DNA of 64,000 bases, taken from Medicago truncatula (Eukaryota > Streptophyta > Magnoliopsida > Fabales > Fabaceae). The notes beneath the pieces were generated by a model that was given only the letters and a program-made list of their open reading frames with translations, made no database searches and had not been told where the DNA came from. Position numbers and translations under genes: made by a program. The stretch's first letter is position 1; every line of letters begins with the position of its first letter. Location: NCBI RefSeq assembly GCF_003473485.1, contig NC_053042.1:52663762-52727761 (forward strand), given 5' to 3'. Below, one piece after another: positions 1-11,190 of the stretch.

Positions 1-1798
1 TGCCTAAAATATTTATCTAATTTTGATTTAAAATATTTTTTTTTGGTTACAATTTTTGATTTAAAATATAAACCAATGCATTTTCTCAAACTTTTAAATT
101 TTCAATATATATTATTATTTGTCTTAATTATGAATCTTAATTGATTGACAAACTATCTTATGTTTTAAATTCTTTATCTGATATAATAAACACTACATAG
201 CAGATATTTGAATATTTAGTCTTTTATTTGTTACTGTCTTATATAATCTGTGTCTATTGTTTTCATATAGTTTATCTATAATTGTTTTTAAAGTTTCAAA
301 TAAAAGATTTTTTCCTATAATTCATCTTTATATTTTTTTAGGATTAATGAAGTAAATAGTCCTAATAAATATTGATAATTTCATTTTTAATCACAACATC
401 GCACTTTTTAGTTCCTCTAAAACTTTTCATCAACATTTTTAGTCATTTAAAAAAAAAAAAAATCGTTAAAGAAAAATGTTACAAAGATTAAAAAATGTAA
501 TTTTATTTTGTAGGAATTTAAAACGAAATTGTCAGTATTTATAGGGGTCATTTTCTTATTTAACCCTCTTTTTTAAAGATTTCAATTTCAATGAAAAGCT
601 CACTTCATCCGAAATATAAGGTAATGTTGACGAGTAAATGATTTCAATTTTATAGTTGGATAATATTTTTTATTTTTTAATAATATAAATGAATGATAAT
701 TATTTAGATAACGTGGATATGTCAAAATTATATGGAAGCTATCATAAATAAATTGGAAAAAAAATCGCATTATTTCATTTATTTGTAAGAGATAAAAAGG
801 ATTAATGACACATCATAATTTTGATACCGATATAGGGGAAAAAAATGCAATTTGTTACTAACTTATTAATGTCACGTCATTTTTTTATATAGAAAGTAAA
901 CTTATTGATAATAATAAATCAATAGAAATGTTCCTTTCAAAAAAAAATAAAAATCAATAGAAATAAAATTGTTATTATTATTATTATTTTAAAAAAAATT
1001 GTTATTATTAGTTTACAAGTATGATCTAATAAGAGCAATGTCTAATAGTCTATACAATCTTTTTGAAAGTTAATTCATGTTTATACCATTTTCACTAACA
1101 AGTGAATTGATCATGAATCATGATGGCTTTGGTACCTATAACACCATGTTTTGTTACTTTGTTTCGTGTTAAATTTATGATCATAAAAAAAAAAAAAAAA
1201 AATGAAAAGAGTAGGGAGGTTCATGGGGTTGTGTATAAGCTTGGTTGAAAAGAAAAGAATGTATTAGCCACAACTCTGTTTAGATCCCTCTAAGATTTTT
1301 CTCTCTTCATAAGTACAATCTTTCTCTAACTCATTCTCATTTCAAATGCTCAATCATTCCCAAACACTAGTTAGTCTCTCTTTTCTCTTCCTCTTACTCT
1401 TCTTTATCAAAATGGAATTGTTTCCAGCCAGTTGGAATTGTTTCCTGCCAAGAATAAGTATATACAAGAAAATAAAGATTATTAATATGCTGTACATCAT
1501 TAAAAAGTAAGATAAATTTAGGCGATAGTAGATTAGTAGTAATTTACAAAATGATTTTTTTTACGAATATAAAATGAAGGTTTTCTTTAATTTCATATAC
1601 AACATTGATAGTGCTAGCACTTACACTTGGGAAAGTGTTCATGTTCTAAAAGATCATACACAAAGTGACGCTTCATGAATCATTATATCTCACACGCTGC
1701 AAATTAAACAATGATAAGAAATTTCGCATAAAGAATAAACTATTTAAATACATACTAATATTAGAGTTAGAAGGTAATAATTATGAAGATATAGTTGC
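1..1798. other. AT-rich intergenic DNA, no gene seen
   Basis: This stretch is very AT-rich with many stops in all frames and homopolymer runs, for example poly-A near 1184-1201. No coding region, tRNA or clear repeat structure could be supported. The part next to 1799 may hold the promoter of the miRNA-like hairpin that follows, but I could not place a TATA box with confidence. Confidence 0.6.
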
Positions 1799-1993
1799 TG
1801 GAGGCGATGAAGAGGCCCCTTCAGTCCAAGACATGACAGTGACGACTGGAATGCAGCTCCCGCATCGTTGGATCAGAAGCACACACGTTGACACTATGCA
1901 TGTTGTGAGCTATTGAACCAACGAGTCAGCAGCTGAGTCTCAGCCATCTTCTACCGTCTTGGACTGGACTGAAGTGAGCCCCTTCGATCCTCC
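1799..1993 (+). ncRNA. MIR319-family-like miRNA precursor hairpin
   Basis: About 195 nt can fold into one long stem, the size and layout typical of MIR159/319 precursors. The 3' arm at 1965-1985 begins TGGACTGAAG and, as I recall the miR319 21-mer in its TGGACT register, differs at only two internal positions (G to T at 11, T to C at 16). The 5' arm at 1811-1830 contains CCTTCAGTCCA and pairs with it: ten consecutive pairs at CTTCAGTCCA/TGGACTGAAG, a small internal loop, then GAAG/CTTC. The base continues with GGAGG (1799-1803) against CCTCC. The inner stem also pairs, for example CGTTGG with CCAACG. miR319 targets TCP transcription factors, so that role is inferred. GGACT is duplicated just before the mature segment, so this may be a diverged or decaying paralogue. 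An 83-aa ORF overlapping the hairpin looks spurious. Confidence 0.62.
1965..1985 (+). ncRNA. Candidate mature miR319-like segment (3' arm)
   Basis: This 21-nt stretch starts TGGACTGAAGTGAGCC and lies on the 3' arm of the hairpin, the usual side for miR319. Its register is set by comparison with the family and by pairing with 1811-1830. Small-RNA data would be needed to fix the exact ends. Confidence 0.5.
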
Positions 1994-2656
1994 TTCCTTC
2001 CCTCCATAATCACACCACTGTCCATTCCAAGAAGTTATGAGAATTGCGTTATAGAAGCGGTTTAACGTTGTTACAAAACAATGAATAAACTATATTTGTG
2101 TGGAGAAAGAAACTATCTTGTTTAACTAGGGCAAGGGTATGTTGTGAGAGATGAGAGAAGTAATGGTTTGGGGTTGTTAAATAATATAATAGTGAGAGGA
2201 TGTTATGTGATAATAATAGTATAGTACAATAATAATTTGCAAACATGGAAATCTAAATGCAGAGTGAGATAGAGATTCTGGAATGATAATAGTGTTGAAA
2301 TTAATTAATTTAATTTATTTGAGTGATGCCTTTTCAATTTCATTTCAATGACAAGAAGACAAAGTCTTATTGGGCAGCAGTAGTAGATAGGTAGTGCAAT
2401 CTAATCAAACAGCAAAGATGCTTAGCATTATCTGTGCAGCAATGCCAATATAATAGGGTCAAGCTAGCCCAGCTGTCTCACTTTGCATTGTATTTGCATA
2501 AGTCTCTATACCTAGCTATTAATTCCAGATCATATACTATTTCTTCGTATCCCAGTTGTTACTTGGTTCTCACTTCTCAGACCCTACAATTTCTGTTCAA
2601 CTGTTGTACTTGATTGCCACTGTCGGTAAATATTATACTACATACTACTATATACA
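1994..2656. other. Intergenic DNA, no gene seen
   Basis: AT-rich sequence between the hairpin and the first MULE. Short open frames have no recognisable similarity or coding character. Confidence 0.5.
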
Positions 2657-2665
2657 CACAATTAT
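2657..2665. repeat. Left TSD of the 2666-3832 element
   Basis: CACAATTAT directly precedes the element and is repeated without change at 3833-3841. Nine bases is the usual target-site duplication of Mutator-like elements. Confidence 0.9.
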
Positions 2666-3832
2666 GGTGGCATTTAGCATGCACAAGTCATAAACTTGTG
2701 CACCATTCACAAGTTTATTTCAACCATCAGATATTAAGTTATATTATATCTTATCATGTGTCTCACACACTAGATCTGACCACGGACTTTCTACAATTCA
2801 TCTCCCTAATACAACCCACCTTATGCAACTCGTCTCCCTTAATAATGCATAGTTTAACCTCCATGGTTGGATGCTTCATGTACTAAGCACTCACTGAATA
2901 ATCCATGGCATGACACTAATATAAAACTAACACCCGAGAAGTAAACAAATCAAAACTTTAGAACTACATTCAATTTATAATAGCTAATAAATCTTCCCAA
3001 ATTCACTTCAAAAAGGGGTAACATCGCTGATTATGTAAACCCAATTCTGGACATTAATTCGATGCATTAACTCTGGGCATTTTCTGTCAAAAAAACTCTA
3101 AGGCATTAATTTAGCCATGATTTTAGGCATTAATTTACCTTCTTTCATTTAAATTTTTATTCAGCCAATACATCATCCATTAACTCTCCTACATAATTTG
3201 TTATTAAGATAAGTAGAAAAAGTATGATAAATTAACCCAGAAATTGCTAGCTGTTGAGCCTTCTTTAACAACCCAGTGTTTTCTTTGAAAATATATCTTG
3301 GCTCTTATTAGAATCTTCAACACTTTATCTCAATCTTTCCAATACCCATTTTTTATTTCTCAAAATTCACAGACCCAATTGCTAAAAAATGGAGAAAACT
3401 AAAAAACCCAATTGTGAATTTCGGATTCAATGTTTCAACTATTCAAGGTGGGTTTACCGTATGCATATCCTCTATCTACATAAAAGCTGCAAAACTTGGG
3501 TTTACGGCGGCAAATAAAAATGGATGCGTTCCAGATCTAATTAACTCGGTTTTCTTGGTTTCGGTGGAAAAAAAAAAATTACAGTCTTTGAACAACTGAG
3601 AAAGGAGGCTATAGCCACATTCTTCACACTATCCATTGATTCAACAAAGATTAAAGTGATTGGTGTTGGTGGCCTCTCATGGAGGTTGATAAAACTAAGA
3701 TTGAAAATAAACTAAAAAAAGATAGGATGCAGATGGACCACAATAAAATCCATGTACCTGTTTAATCTAGTGGTTGAAATAAAATTTGTGCATGGTGCAC
3801 AAGTTTTATACCTGTGCATGCTAAATGCCACC
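2666..3832. mobile_element. Non-autonomous Mutator-like element, 1167 bp
   Basis: The ends are inverted repeats of roughly 80 bp: the left end starts GGTGGCATTTAGCATGCACA and the right end is its reverse complement with a few changes. The element is flanked by the perfect 9-bp duplication CACAATTAT. The core holds no transposase and no convincing gene. It does contain short loosely repeated phrases around GGCATTAATTTA near 3050-3140 and a small open frame (3414-3599) that I do not recognise. It depended on a transposase supplied in trans, and whether the core is captured host DNA (a Pack-MULE) cannot be told here. Confidence 0.88.
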
Positions 3833-3841
3833 CACAATTAT
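3833..3841. repeat. Right TSD of the 2666-3832 element
   Basis: CACAATTAT, identical to 2657-2665. Confidence 0.9.
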
Positions 3842-4219
3842 ACTCATATAACATTTTCTTAAAGTAGGAAGAGTGCCGGCCCAATAAATGTATAGATTTA
3901 GATTTAAGATGAAGTCCTAGGTCGTATATGGTTGTACAGTATTGAATAATTGAATAATAAAATGGAGACTATTTTAGTTCATGATGAGGTAAAACTCCAA
4001 GACCCAATTTATTAAAACATAAGAAAAACAAAAACAACTTTTAATCCAAATATTAAAATGTAGAGTCGGCACTAGAATGCATGTTTTTTTTATGGATGAT
4101 ATAGTTGAGAAAGAAATTGGATGGCAGGTTGTAATAGAAGCATGTGAAACAAAAATTTAGCAAAATATGAAACATTTCTAGCACACAATTTAAATATCAT
4201 ATCATAGAAGTCATACAAT

Positions 4220-4640
4220 TTAAATATTTCAATTCATTATAGAAAAGGATAAAGAAATTGATGTATTTATAAATCATCGAATTCAAAATGGGTGATTGGA
4301 ACAGATGAGGATCAGACTCTCAATTGTTTTATGTGATGCAAAAGCAACATTCAAATTTAAGAGAAAGTTCTATAGTCAATTGTCAGACTTACGAAGCTGC
4401 ATGAAACATGGTGTCGGCAGTAAAAATTCAACACGAGACGAGAATAAAATTAAGTGTAGTTGATAGGAGAATATTATGTTGAATGTATGATAAAACTAGA
4501 CGAAATTGGATTAAGAATGACAATATTAAATAAAAAAATTGAGGTAACATCTATTGTAGAAAAGATGATGGAAGCAAGCTTATGTGATTTGGTCATGTGG
4601 TGAAATGACTTCTATTACTAATGAATACTCTAGATGTTAA
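4220..4640 (+). pseudogene. L1-type LINE reverse transcriptase C-terminal remnant
   Basis: Reading with frame changes gives phrases typical of the C-terminal end of plant L1 reverse transcriptases. A stretch like SGVLCD..LKLKGKFYRT is seen near 4330-4375. Near 4470-4610 there is R-I-L-C-x-M-Y-D-K-T-R-R-N-W-I-K-N-D-N-I followed by V-T-S-I-V-E-K-M-M-E-A, matching the usual 'RMLRWMCG.TR.D.IRN..I...VGVAPI.EKM.E.RLRW' pattern. Several stops and indels interrupt it, so it is an old inactive fragment. The upstream endonuclease and the poly-A tail are not visible. Confidence 0.6.
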
Positions 4641-5507
4641 TGATTTGGATAATGATGTAACACAGAACGTAATAAATTGATTTGTTTGATCTATGTAGTC
4701 GTCCATACTTATGGTAATAATACTGGGTTATTATTTCTTTCTCAAAAAAAAATACTCGGTTATTGTTGTAATGAATAAAAAAAGTATTGAAATGATTAAG
4801 AAAGTTAAAAATAGAAATTTTCTATTAAAAACAATAACTTTTTTACTTTTATAAAACGAAACATTCAACTTTTCATCATTTTTTAATGTAAAATTTCTAT
4901 ATTAATCTCTTTAGTTGATGTCCTGGAGTACTATTTAACATTTTTCTATAAAAAATAAGCAATATTATTATCGTAATTTCTTGACAAAAAAAGATAGCTA
5001 GTTCTTTCCCAACCTTATACTTACTTGATCCTTAATGCCATGGTTGCCATTCCTTTAAAGTAATTTGTAAACCGTACTTAGTCAAGTTCCATCACCTGGT
5101 GGCAATGGCATTCATTTTGGGAGCTGAGACATAGTTCACTTAATTAATTAACACGCTTTTGGTAAAGGAAAAGAAACAAGTACATTTTTACCATGTTGGT
5201 GTTATTTGTAGCAATTGATGTTGTAGAGATGACTTGTGAGGGTGAGGCATTGTCACTCAGTCTTATGGTGATCTGTACTTATGATTGATTTAAGAATTCA
5301 AGGGAATCATTTTCGCGCACACGACTTGTCTTTTCATCACCTATGCTATGTTGTTCCTCTCCTCTCCTTCCTTGATTACTATTTTTATGGCATTCATTCA
5401 TCTGTAAACGAGGTACGCTGATCAGAGTTTACAATGACACAGGTATAGTATTTCGAATTGAGTGATTGTTGTTTTTTTGGCATAAGTAAATTAATCTTTC
5501 ACTAAAC
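4641..5507. other. Intergenic DNA, no gene seen
   Basis: AT-rich sequence with no supported coding region or RNA gene. Confidence 0.5.
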
Positions 5508-5516
5508 TTTAAGAAA
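5508..5516. repeat. Left TSD of the 5517-5701 MITE
   Basis: TTTAAGAAA, repeated exactly at 5702-5710. Confidence 0.88.
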
Positions 5517-5701
5517 GAGCAATGTTATTGGTACAACCATTTATTGTGACAACTTGTTGGACAACCAAATTTTACAAAGAAATTTAGATAATGGCACAAA
5601 AATCAAAGCAATAGAAAGAGAAAGTAGAATAATCATGTGAGTATGAGAGAGAAAGTTGTCACAAAAGTTGTCAAAAAATGGTTGTTCAAATATCATTTCT
5701 C
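5517..5701. mobile_element. 185-bp MITE, Mutator-like
   Basis: The ends form an imperfect inverted repeat of about 28 bp (GAGCAATGTTATTGGTACAA on the left; GAGAAATGATATTTGAACAA as the complement of the right). The 9-bp duplication TTTAAGAAA flanks it. A second, diverged copy in the same orientation lies at about 42252-42431 and shares the internal GTGAGTATGAGAGA and TTGTCACAAAAGTTGT motifs, which shows that this is an interspersed family. Confidence 0.88.
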
Positions 5702-5710
5702 TTTAAGAAA
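5702..5710. repeat. Right TSD of the 5517-5701 MITE
   Basis: TTTAAGAAA, identical to 5508-5516. Confidence 0.88.
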
Positions 5711-5742
5711 TTGGTCTTTCATCACTATAAGTTTATTATTTA

Positions 5743-6325
5743 GGCTTAAAGGCTCTTTTGTGCCCTTAAGTATTTAATTGATATCGCTTTGGTCCATTAA
5801 CTAAAAAAAAGATTGTTTGAGTACTTTAAGTTTTTTTTAGTCTCGTTTGGTCCTTTCTGTTAGGTTTCCTTTAGAGTTTAAAAAAAAAGTTAACTCCTGG
5901 ACACGTGTCACCTTGTCATTGGCTGTGAGTTTTTTTTTCTTTTTTACAAAAAAAATAATAATATATTTTTTAAAAAAATATATATTTAAAAAAAAAATCC
6001 CAAAGCCAATGACAAAGTGACACGTGTCACCTTGTCATTGGTTCTGCGATTTTTTTAAAAAAATAAAATATATATATTTAAAAAATATTTTTTCTAAAAT
6101 TTTTTAAAAAATATATTTTTTTTTTTTTGTAAAAAAACTCAGAGCCAATGACAAAGTGACACGTGTCCAGGAGTTAACTTTTTTTTAAACTCTAACGAAA
6201 ACCTAACAGAAGGGACCAAAACGAGACTAAAAAAAAACTTAAAGTATTCAGACAATCTTTTTTTTAGTTAAGGGACCAAATAGATACCAATTAAATATTT
6301 AAGGGACCAAAAGAGCATTTAAGCC
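5743..6325. mobile_element. 583-bp foldback MITE, Mutator-like
   Basis: Almost the whole element is two inverted arms of about 250 bp around an AT-rich centre. The left arm starts GGCTTAAAGGCTCTTTTG and the right arm ends with its near complement. Each arm carries the block CCTGGACACGTGTCACCTTG or its complement near the inner end; an extra copy of the CACGTGTC block sits at 6018-6040. The 9-bp TSD TATTATTTA is perfect at 5734-5742 and 6326-6334. Nothing is encoded. A transcript through it would fold into a long hairpin. Confidence 0.9.
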
Positions 6326-6334
6326 TATTATTTA

Positions 6335-6985
6335 ATATTGAATTAACAAATTTCATTACATCTTATTTGATTCAATGAAAAAATTTATTGATCTAACCAT
6401 GAAAATAAACTTATGTATAGTGCAAAATTTGTGTTGCTTATGTATTATAAACTTTGTCCTTTTTTTTTTTTTTATAAGAAATTGAGTGAGTATTTTATTA
6501 TTATAAATGATATATTGCTAAGTTGTTGATTCATTGTTTTTATCTATTATCTATTATCCTAAATAAATCAATTGATCAATTATTTAATATATAAATAATA
6601 TTGGATTATAGCAATTGAGTATATGACAGTCTCTATTGTAAAAAATAAATGAGACTTAAACTTTATGTTTAAAAAGACGGTATCTAACTTACGAATTGGC
6701 TAATACGAAATTAATCTCACCATCCACTAATGTAGGATATGAGACCTATATTATTTATTTTTAAATGTCATAAATTTACGTCAGTTACATAAAGGAAAAT
6801 GCTATTTATCTCCAAAATTGTTAGTGATGAAAACATCATGAATGAGAGCATAAGTGTAATTGCAGCATCAATTTTAATCTCATTTACCCGATGTATTCTG
6901 CAAAAATCAATAATTAACTCTTCTTAATTCGTGATAACTTCTCTAACTACTCCTTTTAATTCGTGATAACTTCGTGGTGTATTTG
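6335..6985. other. Intergenic DNA, no gene seen
   Basis: AT-rich sequence without supported features. Confidence 0.5.
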
Positions 6986-6992
6986 TTCGTTA

Positions 6993-7668
6993 ATATTAGG
7001 ATGGTAATGGGTACCCAATGGGCAGGGTACTATGGTACCCATCTCCATACCCGCGTTCGTAAAAAATATCCGTACCCACGTGGGCAATAATTTTTGTGTC
7101 CTTCCTCATACCCTATGGGCACTTAAGTGTCCATACCTGCACCCATTACCCGCATTTTAACTGTGAAAAGACAATAAAAAAATATCACAATTGAAATAAA
7201 ACTATAATCCATAAAATTTCAAATCAACTCATAAAATAGTCCGAATGGTAGTATTTAATTAGCCAAATAAAAAAAGCATCCAAAATATCACTAGAAAGAA
7301 AGAAAAAATAGATAGTACTTTACACAAGTTATACGTTAAAAAGTTGCAGTTGCATGTTAAATCATAATAAATTATTACTAAAGTTTTTATTAAGTTGTAT
7401 TAAAATGTTTTAGCGTGAGGTTTAAATAGTTAAATAAATTAATTAATTGTACTCAAAAAATAAATAAATTATTTATCATATTATATAAACACATATATGC
7501 GGATTGCGGGACTGGATAGTACAGTGCCCATAGCCGTGTCCATACACATTCAAATATGCGGGTAATTACCCATACCCAAGCCGAACCCATGAAAACGGGG
7601 TTTTACATTATCCATAGCGGATACTTTTTGGAAGTCCCCATAAGGTCTGGGTACAATTGTTATCCCTA
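6993..7668. mobile_element. Probable hAT-like non-autonomous element
   Basis: Both ends are unusually GC-rich and rich in GGGTACCC/GGGTA motifs, with an AT-rich middle. The left end reads TTAGGATGGTAATGGGTACC and the right end, reversed, TAGGGATAACAATTGTACCC. A 7-bp direct repeat TTCGTTA flanks the segment (6986-6992 and 7669-7675), close to the 8 bp expected for hAT. No open reading frame is retained. The superfamily call rests on end structure only. Confidence 0.55.
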
Positions 7669-7935
7669 TTCGTTATGTAGCATTGCTATAACAAAAATTA
7701 GCTAGTGTCTACCAACAACAAACACAGTCTTTTTTGGATACAAAGACAAATTTATTTTCTACAGAGGTTAATATATTACGTAGTAATAATAAATTTTTTA
7801 TTTAGAGTCGTCTCCTTCAAAAAAACTGAGTATGAAGCTCTCCAAATGAACATACAATCTTGTGTGAATCGTCTGATCCCATGAATCTTCGGAGGTAAGA
7901 TGATGCTAAAATATTATATCTCAATATTATAGATG

Positions 7936-7946
7936 CAAGTAAAATG
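7936..7946. repeat. Left TSD of the FAR1-type MULE
   Basis: CAAGTAAAATG, 11 bp, repeated exactly at 12976-12986. MULE duplications are usually 9-11 bp. Confidence 0.93.
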
Positions 7947-8112
7947 AGCGCAGGTATGCTCCATTTACCACCAGCTCCATTTACCTCATTTAGGGTCTTG
8001 GATGAGTGACATGTGGCAAAAATGGATTCAATGGTTCAGATTAAAAATAAACAAAAACATCAGTTTTTTTAATAAAAAAGAGAGAGAGAGCAAACACGCG
8101 CTTCTCTTCTCT
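7947..8112. repeat. Left TIR of the FAR1-type MULE
   Basis: 166 bp, nearly identical to the complement of 12808-12975. It probably carries the promoter of the transposase, since the coding sequence lies about 680 bp inside and the following CT-rich DNA looks like a 5' leader. Confidence 0.92.
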
Positions 8113-8792
8113 TCTTCTTTCATACGTGAACGTTACCCACTCTCTTTTCAGCTTCCCTTAGAACCTCTTCGTTTCCCTGTCATCAGCGCCAACAACCGCC
8201 GATTGTGTCGCCGTTCATCTCAATCGCTGGTGTTCATTCATCTCTCAATAACAGGATCCTCCTCATCCACTCCATGCATCGTCCCCTCTTCTGGTAACCG
8301 TTGTCTCGTCGCCGTCGTTTCAAATCAAACAATCTTTGTAGTTTTAAATAGTGGTATTTGAATTTTATATCGGTGCTATTGATTTGTGCATTATTTGGTT
8401 TGTGAATCATATATGGTCTAAGCTTTATTTGGTTTGTGCATTGCTGCTATGAGTTTTATATCGCTGCTATTGATTTGTTCTGTTAAGACTACTGCTACTA
8501 TTAGCTGTTATGTGATCTATTTCAAACATGAGTATTATGCATTTACTAGTTTTTGCATCGCTGCTATTTGGTTTGTATATTTACGGTTTTTTAAACGCCG
8601 CAATTGCTAATTCTGCTATTCCTACTACTATTCTTATTCATGTGCTATCTAATTTATATGATGAAATTTCTTGTATGCACTTCTTTAATTTAAACTGTTT
8701 GTTGTTTTCAACATTTCTTTTATGTTTATTCTTTTCCTATTGCTCATCACAATCTATGACACTAAGACTCTGTTCGTACTTTCTCAGAAAAC

Positions 8793-11057
8793 ATGGATTC
8801 ATCATCAATTCCAGATTGTGTCGATAAATGGGTGAACAATATCCATGAACAAAATGTTCATCACGAGAAAGAAAGTATTGCCAATAGTGGACCTCACTTG
8901 GGAATGCAATTTGAATCTGAGGCGGTGGCATATGAATTTTATAATGATTACAGTAAAAGAATTGGATTTGGTATTCGTCGAGAATATGGAAATAAAAGCA
9001 GAATAGATGGAGTTTTGACTTCGAGAAGATTCACATGCTTCAAAGAGGGTGCGCGAGTTGTTGACAAAAGACGTCAACCGACGGCGGAGTCTAGAGCAGA
9101 AACCAGAACAGGATGCACAGCGCGTATGGTTATTTCACTTGATCGAAAGATAGGGAAATATAAGGTTGTTGACTTTGAATCTCAACATAACCACCTTCTG
9201 GTTCCACCTGAGTATGTTCATATGATTCGCTCCCATCGACACATATCTGAGGCACAAGCATCACAAATTGTCTTGGGAGATGAATCTGGCTTAAGACCAA
9301 GAGAGTTGCATCAATATATATCCAAGCAAGCTGGTGGGGTAGAGACTGTCGGTTTTACAAGCCAAGACCTTAAGAATTTGCTTAAAACCAAAAGGAAGCA
9401 ATCACTAAAGTACGGTGAAGTGGGTGCCTTGATGACATATTTCAAACAAGAAAGTGAAAATCCATCATTCTTTTATGATTTTCAAATGGATGTTGATGAG
9501 CTAATAACAAATATATTTTGGGCGGATGCACAGATGATTAATGATTATGGATACTTTGGTGATATCATCACTTTTGACACCACTTACAAGACAAATAAGG
9601 ATTATCGACCTTTCGGTGTATTTGTTGGACTTAATAATCACAGGCAAACCGTCATTTTTGGGGCAACATTGTTATATGATGAAACAATTCCTTCTTTTCA
9701 GTGGTTATTTGAAACTTTTCTGAAAGCAATGGGTGGAGAAAAGCCTAAAACCATTCTAACAGATCAAGATGCAGCAATGGCTAAAGCTATTTCTTTAGTT
9801 ATGCCAAAAACATTTCATGGATTGTGCACTTGGCATATAAGACAGAATGCTCTTAGGCATGTGAACCATCTATATCAAAAGAGTTCGCGATTCCGTTTGG
9901 ATTTTGAAGCATGCATAGATCTACACGAGGAGGAAAGTGAATTTTTGAAGGAATGGAATTCTTTACTTGTTGATCATAATGTTTTGAAAGATTCGTGGTT
10001 GCATTCAATTTTTAAATTGAAGGAAAAATGGGCATGGGCTTATGTTCGGAAAACATTCACGGCAGGTATGCGATCTACTCAATTAAGTGAGAGCTTTAAT
10101 GCTGATTTGAAAAACCATTTGAAGTCAGATATAAATTTGGTACAATTTTTTACTCACTTTAAAAGGGCTGTCAATGCTAAACGGAACAATGAGTCAGAAG
10201 CAGAATATGATTCAAGACATAAGCTTCCTAAATTGAAAATGAAGAAGGCTCGTATGCTCTTACAAGCCGCAAGTGTTTACACTCCAAATTTTTTTGAGGA
10301 ATTTCAAGAGGAATATGAAGAATATCAAGATACTTGCATAAAGGAGGTGAAAGAAGGTTTGTATGTTGTCACAAATTATGATAATGCAAAGGAGAGGATG
10401 GTAATAGGAAATCATATGGAACAAAAAGTTTCTTGTGATTGTCGTAAATTTGAGACACATGGCATCTTATGTAATCATGCTTTGAAAGTTTTAGATGTCA
10501 TGAACATTAAGTTAATTCCCGAACACTACATACTAAAACGATGGACAAGAGATGCAAGGCTGGGAAGTAATCAAGGTTGGAGTGGGAGGCATGTTGAATT
10601 AGACCAAAAAGCCCATTTCATGAAGCGGTACAATGAGTTATGTCCTCAGTTGCTTAAATTGACCAATAGAGCTTCAGAATCTCATGAAACTTACACATTT
10701 TTGTCCAAAGTTTATGAAGAGTCCAGCAAAATAGTTAATGATATGTTGTCCAAAAAATATCTGGATGGAGAATCAAGTGGAATGGTTCATGTATCCATAT
10801 CAATTGCGAATGATGAAGTCGACAACAACATAGACACCGTTGGCAAGGCAAAAGGCATAAAGACAAAGGATTGTCCACGTAAGAGTAAAAAACGTTATAT
10901 GTCTTGGCTTGAAAAAGAACGTAAAAAGATAAAGATGCGCTCAGAAAAAAAGAAAAAATCTCAAGAAGGTTTAGTACAATCAAGCCAAGTAAGCAATGAA
11001 ACTCAACATCAAGATACAATCCAAGCAACACAATCAAGCCAAGTTAACTCATTGTAA
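8793..11057 (+). CDS. FAR1-related MULE transposase, 754 aa
   Basis: The protein has the full FAR1/FHY3-type layout. An N-terminal FAR1 (WRKY-GCM1 fold) DNA-binding domain spans about residues 49-137, with zinc ligands C82, C108, H132 and H134. The MULE DDE domain spans about 255-440: D262 in FDTTY, D324 in the TDQD motif, and E434 in LSESF. A SWIM zinc finger follows with C548-x-C550 and C560-x-H562. A very basic tail near 690-735 may be a nuclear signal. FAR1 and FHY3 in Arabidopsis are domesticated light-signalling regulators, but this copy sits between TIRs and a TSD, so it is read as a working transposase. The ATG at 8793 directly follows a likely 3' splice site (TTTCTCAG near 8787), suggesting a 5' UTR intron and an intronless coding region. 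Long frames on the other strand are shadows. Confidence 0.95.
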   Translation: MDSSSIPDCVDKWVNNIHEQNVHHEKESIANSGPHLGMQFESEAVAYEFYNDYSKRIGFGIRREYGNKSRIDGVLTSRRFTCFKEGARVVDKRRQPTAESRAETRTGCTARMVISLDRKIGKYKVVDFESQHNHLLVPPEYVHMIRSHRHISEAQASQIVLGDESGLRPRELHQYISKQAGGVETVGFTSQDLKNLLKTKRKQSLKYGEVGALMTYFKQESENPSFFYDFQMDVDELITNIFWADAQMINDYGYFGDIITFDTTYKTNKDYRPFGVFVGLNNHRQTVIFGATLLYDETIPSFQWLFETFLKAMGGEKPKTILTDQDAAMAKAISLVMPKTFHGLCTWHIRQNALRHVNHLYQKSSRFRLDFEACIDLHEEESEFLKEWNSLLVDHNVLKDSWLHSIFKLKEKWAWAYVRKTFTAGMRSTQLSESFNADLKNHLKSDINLVQFFTHFKRAVNAKRNNESEAEYDSRHKLPKLKMKKARMLLQAASVYTPNFFEEFQEEYEEYQDTCIKEVKEGLYVVTNYDNAKERMVIGNHMEQKVSCDCRKFETHGILCNHALKVLDVMNIKLIPEHYILKRWTRDARLGSNQGWSGRHVELDQKAHFMKRYNELCPQLLKLTNRASESHETYTFLSKVYEESSKIVNDMLSKKYLDGESSGMVHVSISIANDEVDNNIDTVGKAKGIKTKDCPRKSKKRYMSWLEKERKKIKMRSEKKKKSQEGLVQSSQVSNETQHQDTIQATQSSQVNSL

Positions 11058-11082
11058 TTTCACAGTTTTTATGTGTGTGTTA

Positions 11083-11190
11083 GGAGACTTGTAATGTTCA
11101 AGTACTCTAATGTGTTTGTTATGAGACTTGTAATGTTCAAGTACTTTGATGTGTTTGTTAGGAGACTTGTAAGATTTAAGAATTTTGATG
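11083..11190. repeat. 40-bp tandem repeat, about 2.7 copies
   Basis: GAGACTTGTAATGTTCAAGT recurs with a period of 40 bp just after the transposase stop codon, probably inside its 3' UTR. The third copy is diverged. The phrase AACAGTGACAGTGAG also recurs at about 11217 and 11271. Confidence 0.8.

Noticed and set aside
1665..1916. 83-codon open frame
   Set aside because: It overlaps the 5' arm and loop of the miR319-like hairpin, lacks any known domain and has no coding signature.
8002..8361. 119-codon open frame at the left end of the FAR1 MULE
   Set aside because: It begins inside the TIR and runs through a CT-rich leader-like sequence; low-complexity serine/arginine content suggests 5' UTR, not a protein.
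8805..11037. Several minus-strand open frames across the transposase
   Set aside because: They are antisense shadows of the 754-aa gene.
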